A stretch of 64,000 nt of DNA from Pseudomonas sichuanensis. Lineage in GTDB: Bacteria; Pseudomonadota; Gammaproteobacteria; Pseudomonadales; Pseudomonadaceae. Positions 16,097 through 26,192 of this stretch are shown in pieces. The translations under genes were made by a program, and so were the position numbers. The first letter of the stretch is position 1. Every line of letters starts with the position of its first letter. The notes under the pieces are model-generated. The model was not told where the DNA came from. It saw only the letters and a program-made list of their open reading frames with translations, and searched no databases. The stretch covers positions 1 through 64,000 of the forward strand of contig NZ_QKVM01000006.1 of assembly GCF_003231305.1 (NCBI RefSeq), in the 5' to 3' direction.

Positions 16097-17187
16097 GCCG
16101 AGCCCTCCTTCGAGGTGGGCACCGCGTGCAGCGGGGTTTCCGGCGGCACGCCCTGCACCGCGCGCAGCAGGGCGCGCTGGCTGATCACGCCCACCAGCAC
16201 GCCGTTGTCGCGGATGCCCACGGCATCCTGCCCCGAGCGGATCAGCAGGTTGATCAGGGCGTCCAGGTCGCTGTCGGGGCTGGCGCATTCCAGGTGTTCG
16301 AGGCTCTCGCCACGGGGCGGCGGCTGCATGATCGAGTGGGCCTTGACCATGTGCAGGCGCGAGATGCCGGCGACGAACTCGGCCACGTAGTCGTCGGCCG
16401 GGCTGAGCACGATGTCCTCGGCGCTGCCTTCCTGGATGATCACCCCGTCTTTCATGATGGCGATGCGGTCGCCGATGCGGATCGCTTCCTCCAGGTCGTG
16501 GGTGATGAACACCGCCGACTTGCCCAGCGACTTGGTCAACTGGCGGAACTCGTCCTGCAACTGGCGGCGGATCAGCGGGTCGAGGGCGCTGAACGGCTCG
16601 TCCATGAGGATCACTTCCGGGTCCGAGGCGATGGCCCGGGCCAGGCCGACGCGTTGCTGCATGCCGCCGGACAGCTCTGCCGGGTAGCGGTTGGCCCAGT
16701 CGCTCAGACCCACCTTGGCCAGGGCGCGGCCGGCCACCGCATGGCGTTCGGCCTTGCCCACGCCTTGCACTTCAAGGCCGAAGGCGGCGTTTTCCAGCAC
16801 CGTGCGGTGCGGCAGCAGGGCGACGCTCTGGAACACCATGCCGATGTGTTTGGCGCGCACGTCGCGCAGGGCGGCGGCATCGAGCCTGGCGATATCCCGG
16901 CCCTTGACCAGCACTTCGCCGCTGGTGGGGGTGATGAGCCGGTTGAGCAGGCGGATCAGCGTGGACTTGCCACTGCCGGACAGGCCCATGATGCAGAAGA
17001 TCTCGCCGCGGCGGACCTGCAGGCTGACGTCCGAGACGCCCACCACGCAGCCGTATTGCTGGAGGATCTGGGTCTTGCTCAGGCCGCGCTCGCGGTAGGC
17101 CTGCAGGGCGGCCGGCGCGCGGTCGCCGAAGATCTTCCAGACGCCGCGGCAATCGACCAGTGTTTCAACAGCATGTTCAGTATTCAT
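16093..17187 (-). CDS. Quaternary-amine ABC importer ATPase with CBS-like tail (ProV type)
   Basis: A 364-residue ATPase energising the importer. It has Walker A GLSGSGKST, the Q-loop in GMVFQSVALLPHRT, signature LSGGMQQR, and Walker B VILMDEPFSALD. The C-terminal extension (about residues 275-355, GISRLHMVKAHSIM through GVISQRALLRAV) is a CBS-type module that in OpuA/ProV systems senses ionic strength or controls gating. It lies 75 bp after the binding-protein gene and overlaps the first permease. Confidence 0.94.
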   Translation of the reverse strand: MNTEHAVETLVDCRGVWKIFGDRAPAALQAYRERGLSKTQILQQYGCVVGVSDVSLQVRRGEIFCIMGLSGSGKSTLIRLLNRLITPTSGEVLVKGRDIARLDAAALRDVRAKHIGMVFQSVALLPHRTVLENAAFGLEVQGVGKAERHAVAGRALAKVGLSDWANRYPAELSGGMQQRVGLARAIASDPEVILMDEPFSALDPLIRRQLQDEFRQLTKSLGKSAVFITHDLEEAIRIGDRIAIMKDGVIIQEGSAEDIVLSPADDYVAEFVAGISRLHMVKAHSIMQPPPRGESLEHLECASPDSDLDALINLLIRSGQDAVGIRDNGVLVGVISQRALLRAVQGVPPETPLHAVPTSKEGSA

Positions 17188-17262
17188 AGGTGCACCCGAA
17201 CCAGAGTCTTCTGGTGTGTTCTTGTGTCAAGTTCGGCAGTGGCGAAAAGGCTGTGGCGTGAA

Positions 17263-18114
17263 TCAGTATTTTTTGATGTTTTCCCAGCGCTTGAGCAGGT
17301 CGGCATGCTTGTCGGCCCAGTCCTTGACCGCGTCGTCCATGGTCTTGCCATCCTTCACCGCGCCGTTGATGGCGGTGATGTCGGCCAGGGGCACATAGAC
17401 GCTGGCGATCACTTCACGGGCCTGAGGGTTGGCGGCGGAGAAGCCTTTCTGGCCGACCCAGTAGTAACCCTGGGGTGGGGCGAAGGCGCCTTTGGGGTCC
17501 TTGAGGAACTTGATGTCGTATTTCTGCGCCATCCAGGACGGCTCCCACAGGGTCACGGCCACCCACTCCTTACGGTCGACGGCCGACTTGAGCGCGGCGG
17601 TCATGGCCGCGGTGCTGCCTTCGAGCAGGTTGAGCTTGAGGTCGTAGGCCTTCACTGCATTGGCGGCTTCGTTCATCAGGCCCGAGCCTGGCTCGATGCC
17701 GACGATCTTGTTGCCGAACTTGTCGGCGTTTTCATTGAGCTGCTCGATCGAGTCGATGGTCACGTACTTGGGCACGGCGATGGCCTGGTACAGGCCGTGG
17801 GACACCGGCGAGATCTTCTCCAGGCGGTTCTTGTTCTTGTTCCAGTAGTCCTGGGCCACGTAGTCGATCTGCGAGGCGAGGATCTGCACGTCGCCCTTGC
17901 CCAGTGCCGCATAGGCGATGCCCCATTCGGAGAACGAGGTCACCTCGACCTTGTAGCCGGCGTCTTCCAGGACTTTCTTGGTGATGCCGCTGATCGGCGT
18001 GAGGTCTTCCCAGGACAGGGTGCCCATCTTGATGACCTTGTCGTCGGCGTGGGCCTGGCACAGGCCGAGGCCGACGATGGTTAGTGCGCAAAGCGCCTTG
18101 CGGATGCGGTTCAT
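17263..18114 (-). CDS. Quaternary-amine ABC importer substrate-binding protein (OpuAC/ProX type)
   Basis: A 283-residue periplasmic protein with a cleavable signal peptide (residues 1-23, ending QAHA). The mature part has tryptophans at WEDLTP, EWGIAY and LWEPSW, suited to an aromatic cage for a trimethylammonium group. It is first in a cistron order of SBP-ATPase-permease-permease. Glycine betaine, carnitine, choline or a related betaine are candidates; specificity cannot be read. It lies 154 bp downstream of the GntR regulator on the same strand. Confidence 0.92.
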   Translation of the reverse strand: MNRIRKALCALTIVGLGLCQAHADDKVIKMGTLSWEDLTPISGITKKVLEDAGYKVEVTSFSEWGIAYAALGKGDVQILASQIDYVAQDYWNKNKNRLEKISPVSHGLYQAIAVPKYVTIDSIEQLNENADKFGNKIVGIEPGSGLMNEAANAVKAYDLKLNLLEGSTAAMTAALKSAVDRKEWVAVTLWEPSWMAQKYDIKFLKDPKGAFAPPQGYYWVGQKGFSAANPQAREVIASVYVPLADITAINGAVKDGKTMDDAVKDWADKHADLLKRWENIKKY

Positions 18115-18268
18115 GTGGTGCTCCTTCGAGGTGTCGTATGGGCTTTGGGGGCCCTTTTGTGTTGTTGTCGTTGTTGAATTTCACCTGCGCGGGTCCGCCG
18201 CCGGGCCGAAGCCCGCCAGGGGTGCGTACTACCAAGTCCGTTGTTCACCGGGCACCGCCCGGGGGCGC

Positions 18269-18961
18269 TCAGGGGCCGCCGATGCCGCTGGCCAGGTCGT
18301 CGACCAGCCCTTGCGGGGCGATGTACAGCTGCATGTTGCAGCGCGACAGCTCCCAGTGTTCGAACACCAGGTCGACCACCGCGCCTTCGTCATGCCGGTC
18401 GAAGGCCTCGATGAAACTGTCGTGGTGCTCCACGGCCAGGGCCAGGTGGCGCTCCATCTCGCTGTTGCGCGGGCGGAAGAAGGTGTGGCCGATGCGTGCG
18501 TGGTCGATCAGCAGGCGACCGAGGCTGGGTTCCAGGTAAGGGTTGCCCGACATCTGGCCCATGATTTCGTGGAAGCGGTTGTTGGCCACCACCATGCTGC
18601 GGGCGTCGTGCTCGGCACTGGCGCGGCGGAAGCGCTCCTGGGTGGCGCGCAGGTCGCGCAGCTGGCCCGGCTTGTAGTTGTGCACCGCCAGGCGGCCGAT
18701 GGCGGCGTAGACCATGGGCGCGACCAGGAAGAAGTTGCGCAGGGTCGAGTGGTTCATCGGCGCCACCCGGGCGCCACGGTTTTCCTGGATGTCGAGGTAG
18801 CCTTCGCCGGCCAGGCGGCGGAACACCTCGCGGACCGGGGTTCGCGACAGGCCGTAGCGCTCGCTCAGGCCCAGTTCGTCGAGCACCTGGTCGGGGTCCA
18901 GCTCCATGGTCAGGATCTGGTTTTTCAGATCCTCGTACAGATCGTTCTTGCCGCTTCTCAT
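18269..18961 (-). CDS. GntR-family (FCD) regulator of the importer arm
   Basis: A 230-residue regulator with an N-terminal winged helix (about 1-75, LGLSERYGLSRTPVREVFRR) and a C-terminal all-helical FCD ligand domain carrying the metal-site histidines (NNRFHEIMGQ, EHHDSF). It is closely paralogous to the divergent regulator 400 bp away; both share the AxMNHxSLxxFF linker. The start at 18961 is preferred over a further upstream in-frame start because it begins at the family N terminus. It heads the importer run and probably governs it and itself. Confidence 0.9.
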   Translation of the reverse strand: MRSGKNDLYEDLKNQILTMELDPDQVLDELGLSERYGLSRTPVREVFRRLAGEGYLDIQENRGARVAPMNHSTLRNFFLVAPMVYAAIGRLAVHNYKPGQLRDLRATQERFRRASAEHDARSMVVANNRFHEIMGQMSGNPYLEPSLGRLLIDHARIGHTFFRPRNSEMERHLALAVEHHDSFIEAFDRHDEGAVVDLVFEHWELSRCNMQLYIAPQGLVDDLASGIGGP

Positions 18962-19044
18962 GAAGGCCCCCGCTGCGCTGACACCCGGAGTGATGGCTGT
19001 TTTGCAGCAGACTCGCACGGGATCGGAGGGCGGTCAATCGCATT

Positions 19045-19083
19045 GTATTCTTTCTGTATACTTAAAAAATTCAGCAAGAATAC
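19045..19083. promoter_or_regulatory. Inverted repeat in the divergent GntR-GntR gap
   Basis: GTATTCTT (19045-19052) and AAGAATAC (19076-19083) form a perfect 8-bp inverted repeat around an AT-rich centre holding TGTATAC. It lies 84-122 bp upstream of the minus-strand GntR gene, a plausible place for its promoter and operator. The rest of the 400-bp gap holds the second operator candidate and no convincing gene. Confidence 0.4.
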
Positions 19084-19290
19084 TCAGCGACCCAAGCGTT
19101 TCATGGGCTTGCGTGTGGGAGGGCGGGTGATCACCGGGCGCAAAATCGTCGTTGCTGGGCATGATTTTGTCGTCGATGGATAAGCGCTTGCCTTCAGGCC
19201 CGTTCCAGCGCGGGTAAACAGCGGATGTGGTCAAATACCCACAGCGCGCAACGGGTGTTTTCGACACTCCAACCGCTCATCGAAAAAAGC

Positions 19291-19344
19291 TGTAGACACA
19301 TTGTCTAACGCTACCCTATAGTAATTATACAAATTGTAGACACA
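19291..19344. promoter_or_regulatory. Repeated TGTAGACACA boxes, candidate FCD-regulator operator
   Basis: TGTAGACACA occurs at 19291-19300 and again at 19335-19344, spaced 44 bp, about four helical turns. The first copy is part of the perfect palindrome TAGACA-CAT-TGTCTA (19293-19307). They flank the AT-rich promoter-like stretch of the plus-strand GntR gene, suiting autoregulation by a dimer. Confidence 0.5.
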
Positions 19345-19370
19345 GACCTATGACAAGCAAAAAGGCCTCC

Positions 19371-20096
19371 ATGAAAGCCAACGTCGATGTCCAACCCACC
19401 ACGGGCGATGCGCCGCTCGACCGCAAGGGTGTCCTCGCCGACGCCCTGCGTCGCCGTATCCTCAGCATGGAGTTGGCGCCGGGCGCGGTGGTCGATGAAC
19501 TGGCGATGTGCGAAGAGTTCGGCCTGTCGCGGCCACCGGTGCGCGAACTGCTGCGCCAGATCGCGGCCGAGGGCTACATCGAGCTGGAGGCCAACCGCGC
19601 CCCCCGTGTGGCGGCAATGAACCACGACTCGCTGCACAGCTTCTTCCTGGCCGCGCCGCTGATCTACATCGCCACCACGCAGCTGGCCGCCACCCATGCC
19701 ACCGCGCAGGAGATCGAGGGGTTGAAAGCGATCCAGGCCCAGTTCCGCCAGGCCATCGAAACCCAGGACGTGGAAAACCGCGTGCTCTACAACGATGCCT
19801 TCCACCTGGAAATCGGCAAGATGGCGCACAACGACTACCTGATGCCCAGCCTGCGCCGGTTGCTGATCGACCATACCCGCCTGGGCAAGATCTTCTACCG
19901 CCACCCGACCACCGATGACATGCAGCGCGACCTCGAGCTGGCCTGCACGCAACACGATCAGATGATCGAGGCGATCGAACGCCGCGATCCAGAAACCGCC
20001 GGGCAGCTGGTGCGCGAGCACTTCGAGCTGTCCCGTCGCCGCATGGCCGAATACGCGGCGCCCCAGGGAATGGAAGTGGCACTGGCCTTGACGTGA
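19371..20096 (+). CDS. GntR-family (FCD) regulator of the catabolic arm
   Basis: A 241-residue paralogue of the divergent regulator, with winged helix (MCEEFGLSRPPVRELLRQ) and FCD domain (YNDAFHLEIGKM, TQHDQMIEA). It heads the plus-strand run of oxidoreductase, MFS, DapA-like and aldehyde dehydrogenase genes and probably represses them until an intermediate binds. The start at 19371 has AAAGG five bases upstream. The ATG at 19350 adds seven residues but has no ribosome site and abuts the second operator box. Confidence 0.9.
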   Translation: MKANVDVQPTTGDAPLDRKGVLADALRRRILSMELAPGAVVDELAMCEEFGLSRPPVRELLRQIAAEGYIELEANRAPRVAAMNHDSLHSFFLAAPLIYIATTQLAATHATAQEIEGLKAIQAQFRQAIETQDVENRVLYNDAFHLEIGKMAHNDYLMPSLRRLLIDHTRLGKIFYRHPTTDDMQRDLELACTQHDQMIEAIERRDPETAGQLVREHFELSRRRMAEYAAPQGMEVALALT

Positions 20097-20149
20097 AACT
20101 CACCGCCACCCCACCACCCGGCAGGAGGCCGGGAGGGGCGGGCGTGATG

Positions 20150-20182
20150 AGGAACAGAAGCTAAAAACAACATCTGGTTCCT
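20150..20182 (+). promoter_or_regulatory. Hairpin covering the ribosome site of the FAD oxidoreductase gene
   Basis: AGGAAC-AGA (20150-20158) pairs with TCT-g-GTTCCT (20173-20182), leaving one bulged G. The 3' arm ends three bases before the ATG, and the only AGGA-like sequence is in the 5' arm. This could tune translation initiation. Confidence 0.35.
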
Positions 20183-20185
20183 GAC

Positions 20186-21505
20186 ATGACAATGATCACC
20201 TCGTTGCCCGCCGACGACAGTACGTGCGGTTGGTATCACCTGAGCAAAGGCCGGCGCATCAAAGCGCCGCACAGCGGCCACAGCACGGCGCGCTGGGTTG
20301 TGGTCGGCGCCGGTTTCACCGGCCTTGCCGCGGCACGCCAGCTGGCGCTGAACTTCCCCGACGAGCAGATCGTGCTGCTGGAGGCTCAGGAGGTTGGCTT
20401 CGGCTCGTCCGGGCGTAACGCCGGGTTCGCCATCGACCTGCCCCATGACATCGGCGCCGACGACTACATCGGCGACATCGGCGTGGCCCGCACGACGCTC
20501 AAGCTCAACCTCAGTGGTCAGTCGTTTCTCAAGGAACTGGTGGAGCGCTACCAGATCGATTGCCAGATGAAGCACTGCGGCAAGTACCAGGCAGCCGTCG
20601 AGCCCCGCGGCATCGCCGTGCTCGAGGCCTACCGCCGTGGCCTGGACAAGCTCGACCAGCCGTACCAGATGATCGAGGCCAGCGAACTGCCCGAGCACAT
20701 CGGCACCCACTTCTATCGCAAGGCCCTGTTCACCCCGGGCACCTCGCTGATCCAGCCGTCGGCATTGGTCAAGGGCCTGGCCGACAACCTGCCGGCCAAC
20801 GTCACCCTGTACGAGCGCACGCCGATCACCGAGGTCGAGTACGGCAACAAGACCGTCCTGCGGCACGTCAACGGCTCGATCACCACCGACAAGCTGGTAC
20901 TGACCACCAACGCCTTCGGCATGAGTTTCGGCTTCCTCAAGGGCCGCATGCTGCCGGTGTTCACCTATGCCAGCCTGACCCGGCCGATGACGGTCGAAGA
21001 ACAGGCGCGCCTGGGCGGCAAGCCCTACTGGGGCGTGATCCCCGCCGACCCGTTCGGCACCACGGTGCGGCGCACCCCGGACAACCGCCTGCTGATCCGC
21101 AACAGTTTCAGTTTCAACCCCGACGGCCGGGCCAACGGCAAGTACCTGGAGCGCTTCGCCCTGCGCCATCGCGATTCGTTCGAGCGGCGTTTCCCGATGC
21201 TGTCCGGCATGCCGTTCGAATACACCTGGGGGGGCGCACTGGCAATGTCGCGCAATCACATGGGTTACTTCGGCGAGCTGGCGCCCAATGTATACGGCGC
21301 CCTGTGCTGCAACGGCCTGGGCGTGACCCGCGGCACGGCCACCGGCAAGTTGCTGGCCGACTGGCTGGCGGGTGAAGAGAACGAGCTGATCGACTTTGTC
21401 CGCAATGCCCCAGGCCCTTGCGCCAACCCGCCGGCGGCCTTGGTGTCGCTGGGCCTGAACCTCAACCTGAAGTGGGGCCAGTACCGGGCCGGGCAAGAAA
21501 GTTGA
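20186..21505 (+). CDS. FAD-dependent amine/amino acid oxidoreductase (DAO family)
   Basis: A 439-residue flavoprotein of the D-amino acid oxidase superfamily, nearest in style to PuuB/GamB-type oxidases. The FAD-binding turn VVVGAGFTGLAAARQLA (Gly41-x-Gly43-x-x-Gly46) follows a 30-residue leader, and GFGSSGRNAGF precedes the substrate domain. The C-terminal GLGVTRGTATGKLLADWL binds the flavin again. It would oxidise a C-N bond of an amine or amino acid to an imine or aldehyde. It lies 89 bp after the GntR gene and leads the proposed catabolic pathway. Confidence 0.9.
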   Translation: MTMITSLPADDSTCGWYHLSKGRRIKAPHSGHSTARWVVVGAGFTGLAAARQLALNFPDEQIVLLEAQEVGFGSSGRNAGFAIDLPHDIGADDYIGDIGVARTTLKLNLSGQSFLKELVERYQIDCQMKHCGKYQAAVEPRGIAVLEAYRRGLDKLDQPYQMIEASELPEHIGTHFYRKALFTPGTSLIQPSALVKGLADNLPANVTLYERTPITEVEYGNKTVLRHVNGSITTDKLVLTTNAFGMSFGFLKGRMLPVFTYASLTRPMTVEEQARLGGKPYWGVIPADPFGTTVRRTPDNRLLIRNSFSFNPDGRANGKYLERFALRHRDSFERRFPMLSGMPFEYTWGGALAMSRNHMGYFGELAPNVYGALCCNGLGVTRGTATGKLLADWLAGEENELIDFVRNAPGPCANPPAALVSLGLNLNLKWGQYRAGQES

Positions 21506-21589
21506 ATTGAATTAAAGCGTTGTAACTGACGGTTTATTTGCTGGGCCATCGCTGCCCGGCCTGCGGTTTCTATTGCGTGCTGTTTTCCC

Positions 21590-21634
21590 CCCGAAGTGCA
21601 ACTTCGGGTTCACGGTGCTGAAGTTTATTTCAGC
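21590..21634 (+). promoter_or_regulatory. Two tandem hairpins in the leader of the MFS gene
   Basis: CCCGAAGT-GCA-ACTTCGGG (21590-21608) and GCTGAA-GTTTAT-TTCAGC (21617-21634) are two perfect stems eight bases apart, in the 186-bp gap between the oxidoreductase and MFS genes. No U tract follows either, so they are more likely processing, stability or protein-binding elements than terminators. Confidence 0.5.
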
Positions 21635-21691
21635 GGCGCGGGTTCGCTCGGGCGGAATTCAGGGTGCGTTTGATGGTGGCAGGAGAAAATA

Positions 21692-23020
21692 ATGACAACT
21701 AACAATGTATCTATCGAAGATGTACCGCTTAATCGCTTTCACCAATTGCTCACCTTGCGTTCGGGCGGCGGCTCGTTCGTCGACGGTTACGTACTGAGCA
21801 TCATTGGCGTGGCCATGGTGCAGATGGCCGCTGGCCTTGCCCTGAGCAGTTTCTGGCAAGGCATGATCGCCGCCTCGGCGTTGATCGGGATCTTCTTCGG
21901 CGGTTTCCTCGGTGGTTGGTTGACCGACCGCTTCGGCCGCAAGCGCGTGTTCTTCGTGGGGCCGGTGCTGTTCATCCTGGCCTCGGTCAGCCAGTACTGG
22001 GTCGAGTCCGGGCTGGTGCTGTTCCTGCTGCGCTTCGCGGTGGGCATTGCGGTGGGTATCGAGTACCCGGTGGCCACTTCGCTGCTGGTGGAGTTCTTGC
22101 CCAAGAAGAACCGCGGCCCGCGCCTGGCTACCTTGACCATCCTCTGGTTTGCCGGCGCCGCCGCTGCCTACATCCTCGGCGACCTGTTGCTGCGCCATGG
22201 CGGCGATGGTGCCTGGCGCCTGGTGCTGGCCAGCCCGGCGCTGATCGGTGCCGTGCTGTTCCTGATCCGCCTGGGCACCCCCGAGTCGCCGCGCTGGCTG
22301 CTCAGCAAGGGCCGCGCCAGTGAAGCCGATGCGGTGATCAAGGGCGTCTACGGCAGTGCTTTCTCGCTGCGCAACCTGCCCGAGGAACCGGAGCAGAAGA
22401 AGCTGTCGTTCCTCAGCCTGCTGCACTCGGGCTATGGCAAACGCATGATGTTCGTCGCCGTGTTCTGGTCCTGCTCGGTGATCCCGGTGTTCGCCGTGTA
22501 CGCCTTCGCCCCCAAGGTGCTGGGCGCGCTCAACCTCAAGGGTGACTGGGCCTCGTTCGGCTCGGTGGCGATCACCTTGCTGTTCGTGGTCGGCTGCATC
22601 ATCGCCACGCGCCTGATCAACAGCATGGGCCGGCGCAACATGCTGATCCACAGCTTCTTCTGGTCGGGCCTGGCCCTGCTGGGGCTGGGGGTGTTCCACG
22701 CTGGGTCCGAGCTGCTGATCCTCGGCCTGTTCGGCGCCTACGCCTTGTTCATCGGCGGTGCCCAGGTGCTGCAGCTGGTCTACCCGAACGAACTGTTCCC
22801 CACCGAAATCCGCGCCAACGCCGTGGGCGTCGGTACCTCGCTGTCGCGCGTCGGCGCGGCGGTCGGCACCTGGCTGGTGCCCATGGTGCTGGATAGCCAC
22901 GGCATCGCCTTCACCATGTATGCCGCGGCCGCCGTCACCCTGATCGGGTTGGTGGTGTCGTACGCCCTGGCCCCGGAAACCCGCTCGCTGAACCTGCAGC
23001 AGGCAGCGTCGCTGGCTTGA
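21692..23020 (+). CDS. MFS transporter, sugar/organic acid porter type
   Basis: A 442-residue, twelve-helix major facilitator. The family loop motif appears as GWLTDRFGRKRVFF, and PESPRWLLSKGR follows helix 6, as in the sugar and aromatic acid porter branches. VYPNELFPTEIRANAVG marks the second half. A GGAG ribosome site precedes the ATG. Sitting between the oxidoreductase and the lyase, it probably imports the pathway substrate or exports an intermediate; substrate unknown. Confidence 0.92.
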   Translation: MTTNNVSIEDVPLNRFHQLLTLRSGGGSFVDGYVLSIIGVAMVQMAAGLALSSFWQGMIAASALIGIFFGGFLGGWLTDRFGRKRVFFVGPVLFILASVSQYWVESGLVLFLLRFAVGIAVGIEYPVATSLLVEFLPKKNRGPRLATLTILWFAGAAAAYILGDLLLRHGGDGAWRLVLASPALIGAVLFLIRLGTPESPRWLLSKGRASEADAVIKGVYGSAFSLRNLPEEPEQKKLSFLSLLHSGYGKRMMFVAVFWSCSVIPVFAVYAFAPKVLGALNLKGDWASFGSVAITLLFVVGCIIATRLINSMGRRNMLIHSFFWSGLALLGLGVFHAGSELLILGLFGAYALFIGGAQVLQLVYPNELFPTEIRANAVGVGTSLSRVGAAVGTWLVPMVLDSHGIAFTMYAAAAVTLIGLVVSYALAPETRSLNLQQAASLA

Positions 23021-23086
23021 TTCGTCACACCGCGCCGGGTGTGACCGGCGCGGCCTGAAACCTTGCGTTCACTGGAGAACCTCATC

Positions 23087-23989
23087 GTGAAATTCGAAGG
23101 CATCTACACCCCGGCAATCACCCCCCTGGCCGCCGACGGCTCGATCGACAAGGCAGCCTTTGCCGATGTTCTGGAATACCTGGTCGAGTCGAAGATCCAC
23201 GGCGTGATCATCGGCGGCTCCACCGGCGAGTATTACGCCCACACCACCCAGGAGCGCGTCGAACTGGCCGCCCAGGCCAAGGACGTGCTCAATGGCCGCC
23301 TGCCGCTGATCGTCGGTACCGGTGGTATCCGCACCGAAGACGCGGTGGCCTTCGCCAGCCACGCCAAAGAGATCAAGGCCGATGCGCTGCTGGTCGGCAC
23401 CCCGCCGTATGCGCTGCCGACCCAGCAGGAAATCGCCCTGCACGTGAAAGCGGTCGACGCCGCCGCCGGCCTGCCGATCATGCTCTACAACTATCCGGGC
23501 CGCATGAGCGTGAGCATGGGCGAGGAATTCTTCGACGCCGTGGCCGACGTGAAGAACATCGTCGCCATCAAGGAAAGCTCCGGCGACATGGGCCAGCTGC
23601 ACCGCCTGGCCATCCAGCGCCCGAACATCCAGCTGTCGTGCGGCTGGGACGACCAGGCCCTGGAGTTCTTCGCCTGGGGCGCGAAAAGCTGGGTCTGCGC
23701 AGGCTCCAACTTCATCCCGCGTGAGCACGTGGCCCTGTACGAGGCCTGTGTGATCGAGAAGAACTTCGACAAGGGCCGCAAGATCATGGCTGCCATGATG
23801 CCGCTGATGGACTTCCTCGAAGGTGGCAAGTTCGTCCAGGCGATCAAGCACGGCGTCGCCCTCAACGGCCTGAAGACCGGCGGCGTGCGCAAGCCGCTGT
23901 ACGACCTGGACGCTGCCGAGAAGCAAGAGCTGGCGCGGGTGGTCACCGAGCTCAAGCGCACCATCGCCCAGATTACCGGAGGTGCCTGA
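23087..23989 (+). CDS. DapA-family Schiff-base lyase/dehydratase
   Basis: A 300-residue (beta/alpha)8 enzyme of the dihydrodipicolinate synthase/N-acetylneuraminate lyase family. Catalytic Lys162 lies in IKESSGDMGQL and Tyr136 in LYNYPGR; the carboxylate-binding turn is GGSTGEYYAHT. True DapA has GTTGE, so this is a catabolic branch acting on a 2-keto acid by aldol cleavage, or by dehydration/deamination as HypD does in hydroxyproline breakdown. The start is a GTG at 23087 with GGAGAA upstream. The next gene starts one base after its stop. Confidence 0.88.
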   Translation: MKFEGIYTPAITPLAADGSIDKAAFADVLEYLVESKIHGVIIGGSTGEYYAHTTQERVELAAQAKDVLNGRLPLIVGTGGIRTEDAVAFASHAKEIKADALLVGTPPYALPTQQEIALHVKAVDAAAGLPIMLYNYPGRMSVSMGEEFFDAVADVKNIVAIKESSGDMGQLHRLAIQRPNIQLSCGWDDQALEFFAWGAKSWVCAGSNFIPREHVALYEACVIEKNFDKGRKIMAAMMPLMDFLEGGKFVQAIKHGVALNGLKTGGVRKPLYDLDAAEKQELARVVTELKRTIAQITGGA

Positions 23990-23990
23990 A

Positions 23991-25481
<1,491 letters not shown>

Positions 25482-25551
25482 GGCGAGCAACACCGGTGCT
25501 GTTCTGACGGAGTTCGGCACCGCTGCTGGCCCTGGGTTTCCGGGGCCGGCC

Positions 25552-25636
25552 CCTTCGCGGGTAAACCCGCTCCCACAGGTACTGTGTTGTCCACGAAAAC
25601 AGCGCTGCGTCTGTGGGAGCGGGCTTGCCCCGCGAT
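25552..25636. repeat. Hybrid REP pair: GGGTAAACCC arm facing GGGCTTGCCCC arm
   Basis: The left arm is the GGGTAAACCCGCTCCCAC type, while the right arm is the GTGGGAGCGGGCTTGCCCC type. The outer halves therefore do not match in the loop. It lies between convergent genes. Confidence 0.9.
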
Positions 25637-25650
25637 AGGGTCAGACCTGC

Positions 25651-26121
25651 CTACTTGAACTTCGGCCCCGACCGGGTATTCAAGCCCTTGGCCATGCGGT
25701 CATACAGCACCACATTCACCGTCGCCGCCAGGTTCATGCAGCCCTGGGTCGGTATATAGATGGTCTCCTCGCACCACCCCCGCACATCCTCGCTCAGCGA
25801 GCCATCCTCAGGCCCGAAGATGTAGATCGCCCGATCCGGGTGGGTGTACTCCGGCAGCGGCCTTGCACCGTCCACCAGCTCCACCGCCACGGGCGTGCAA
25901 CCCAGCGGGATGATGCGCTGCAGGTCGTCGATGCCGATCAGCGGAATGTCGTAGTGCACGCGCTTGGTGTCGGTGACGAAGTCGCGGGCGCGCTCGTAGC
26001 GCTTGCCGGTGTAGAACACCGAATTGACCCCGTAACAGCCTGCCGCACGCATCACCGAACCGACGTTCTCGGCGGATTTGGGGTTGAACAGGCCGATGCA
26101 GCTGTACCGTTTGTTCGCCAC
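25651..26121 (-). CDS. TrmH/SpoU-type RNA methyltransferase
   Basis: A 156-residue SPOUT methyltransferase with the N-terminal NPKSAENVGSVMRAA motif, motif 2 IFGPEDGSLS and motif 3 PTQGCMNLAATVNVVLYDRM. This trefoil-knot fold binds S-adenosylmethionine and usually 2'-O-methylates tRNA or rRNA. It is a minimal form with no extra RNA-binding domain. The GTG at 26121 has GAAGGG upstream; the TTG at 26139 overlaps that ribosome site. It lies just downstream of yajD on the same strand. Confidence 0.9.
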   Translation of the reverse strand: MANKRYSCIGLFNPKSAENVGSVMRAAGCYGVNSVFYTGKRYERARDFVTDTKRVHYDIPLIGIDDLQRIIPLGCTPVAVELVDGARPLPEYTHPDRAIYIFGPEDGSLSEDVRGWCEETIYIPTQGCMNLAATVNVVLYDRMAKGLNTRSGPKFK

Positions 26122-26192
26122 GAGTCGGGCCCTTCGCAAAAAAGAGCGCGATTATACGGGGTCGCCGACGCGGTGGGGACGGGAATCGACGT

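Noticed and set aside
19034..19267. A 77-residue minus-strand frame in the GntR-GntR gap
   Set aside because: It has no ribosome site, overlaps the inverted repeat and promoter-like sequence, and shows no family resemblance.
23087..23989. Naming the lyase dapA
   Set aside because: The GTTGE motif of biosynthetic DapA is replaced by GSTGE, and the genomic context is catabolic.
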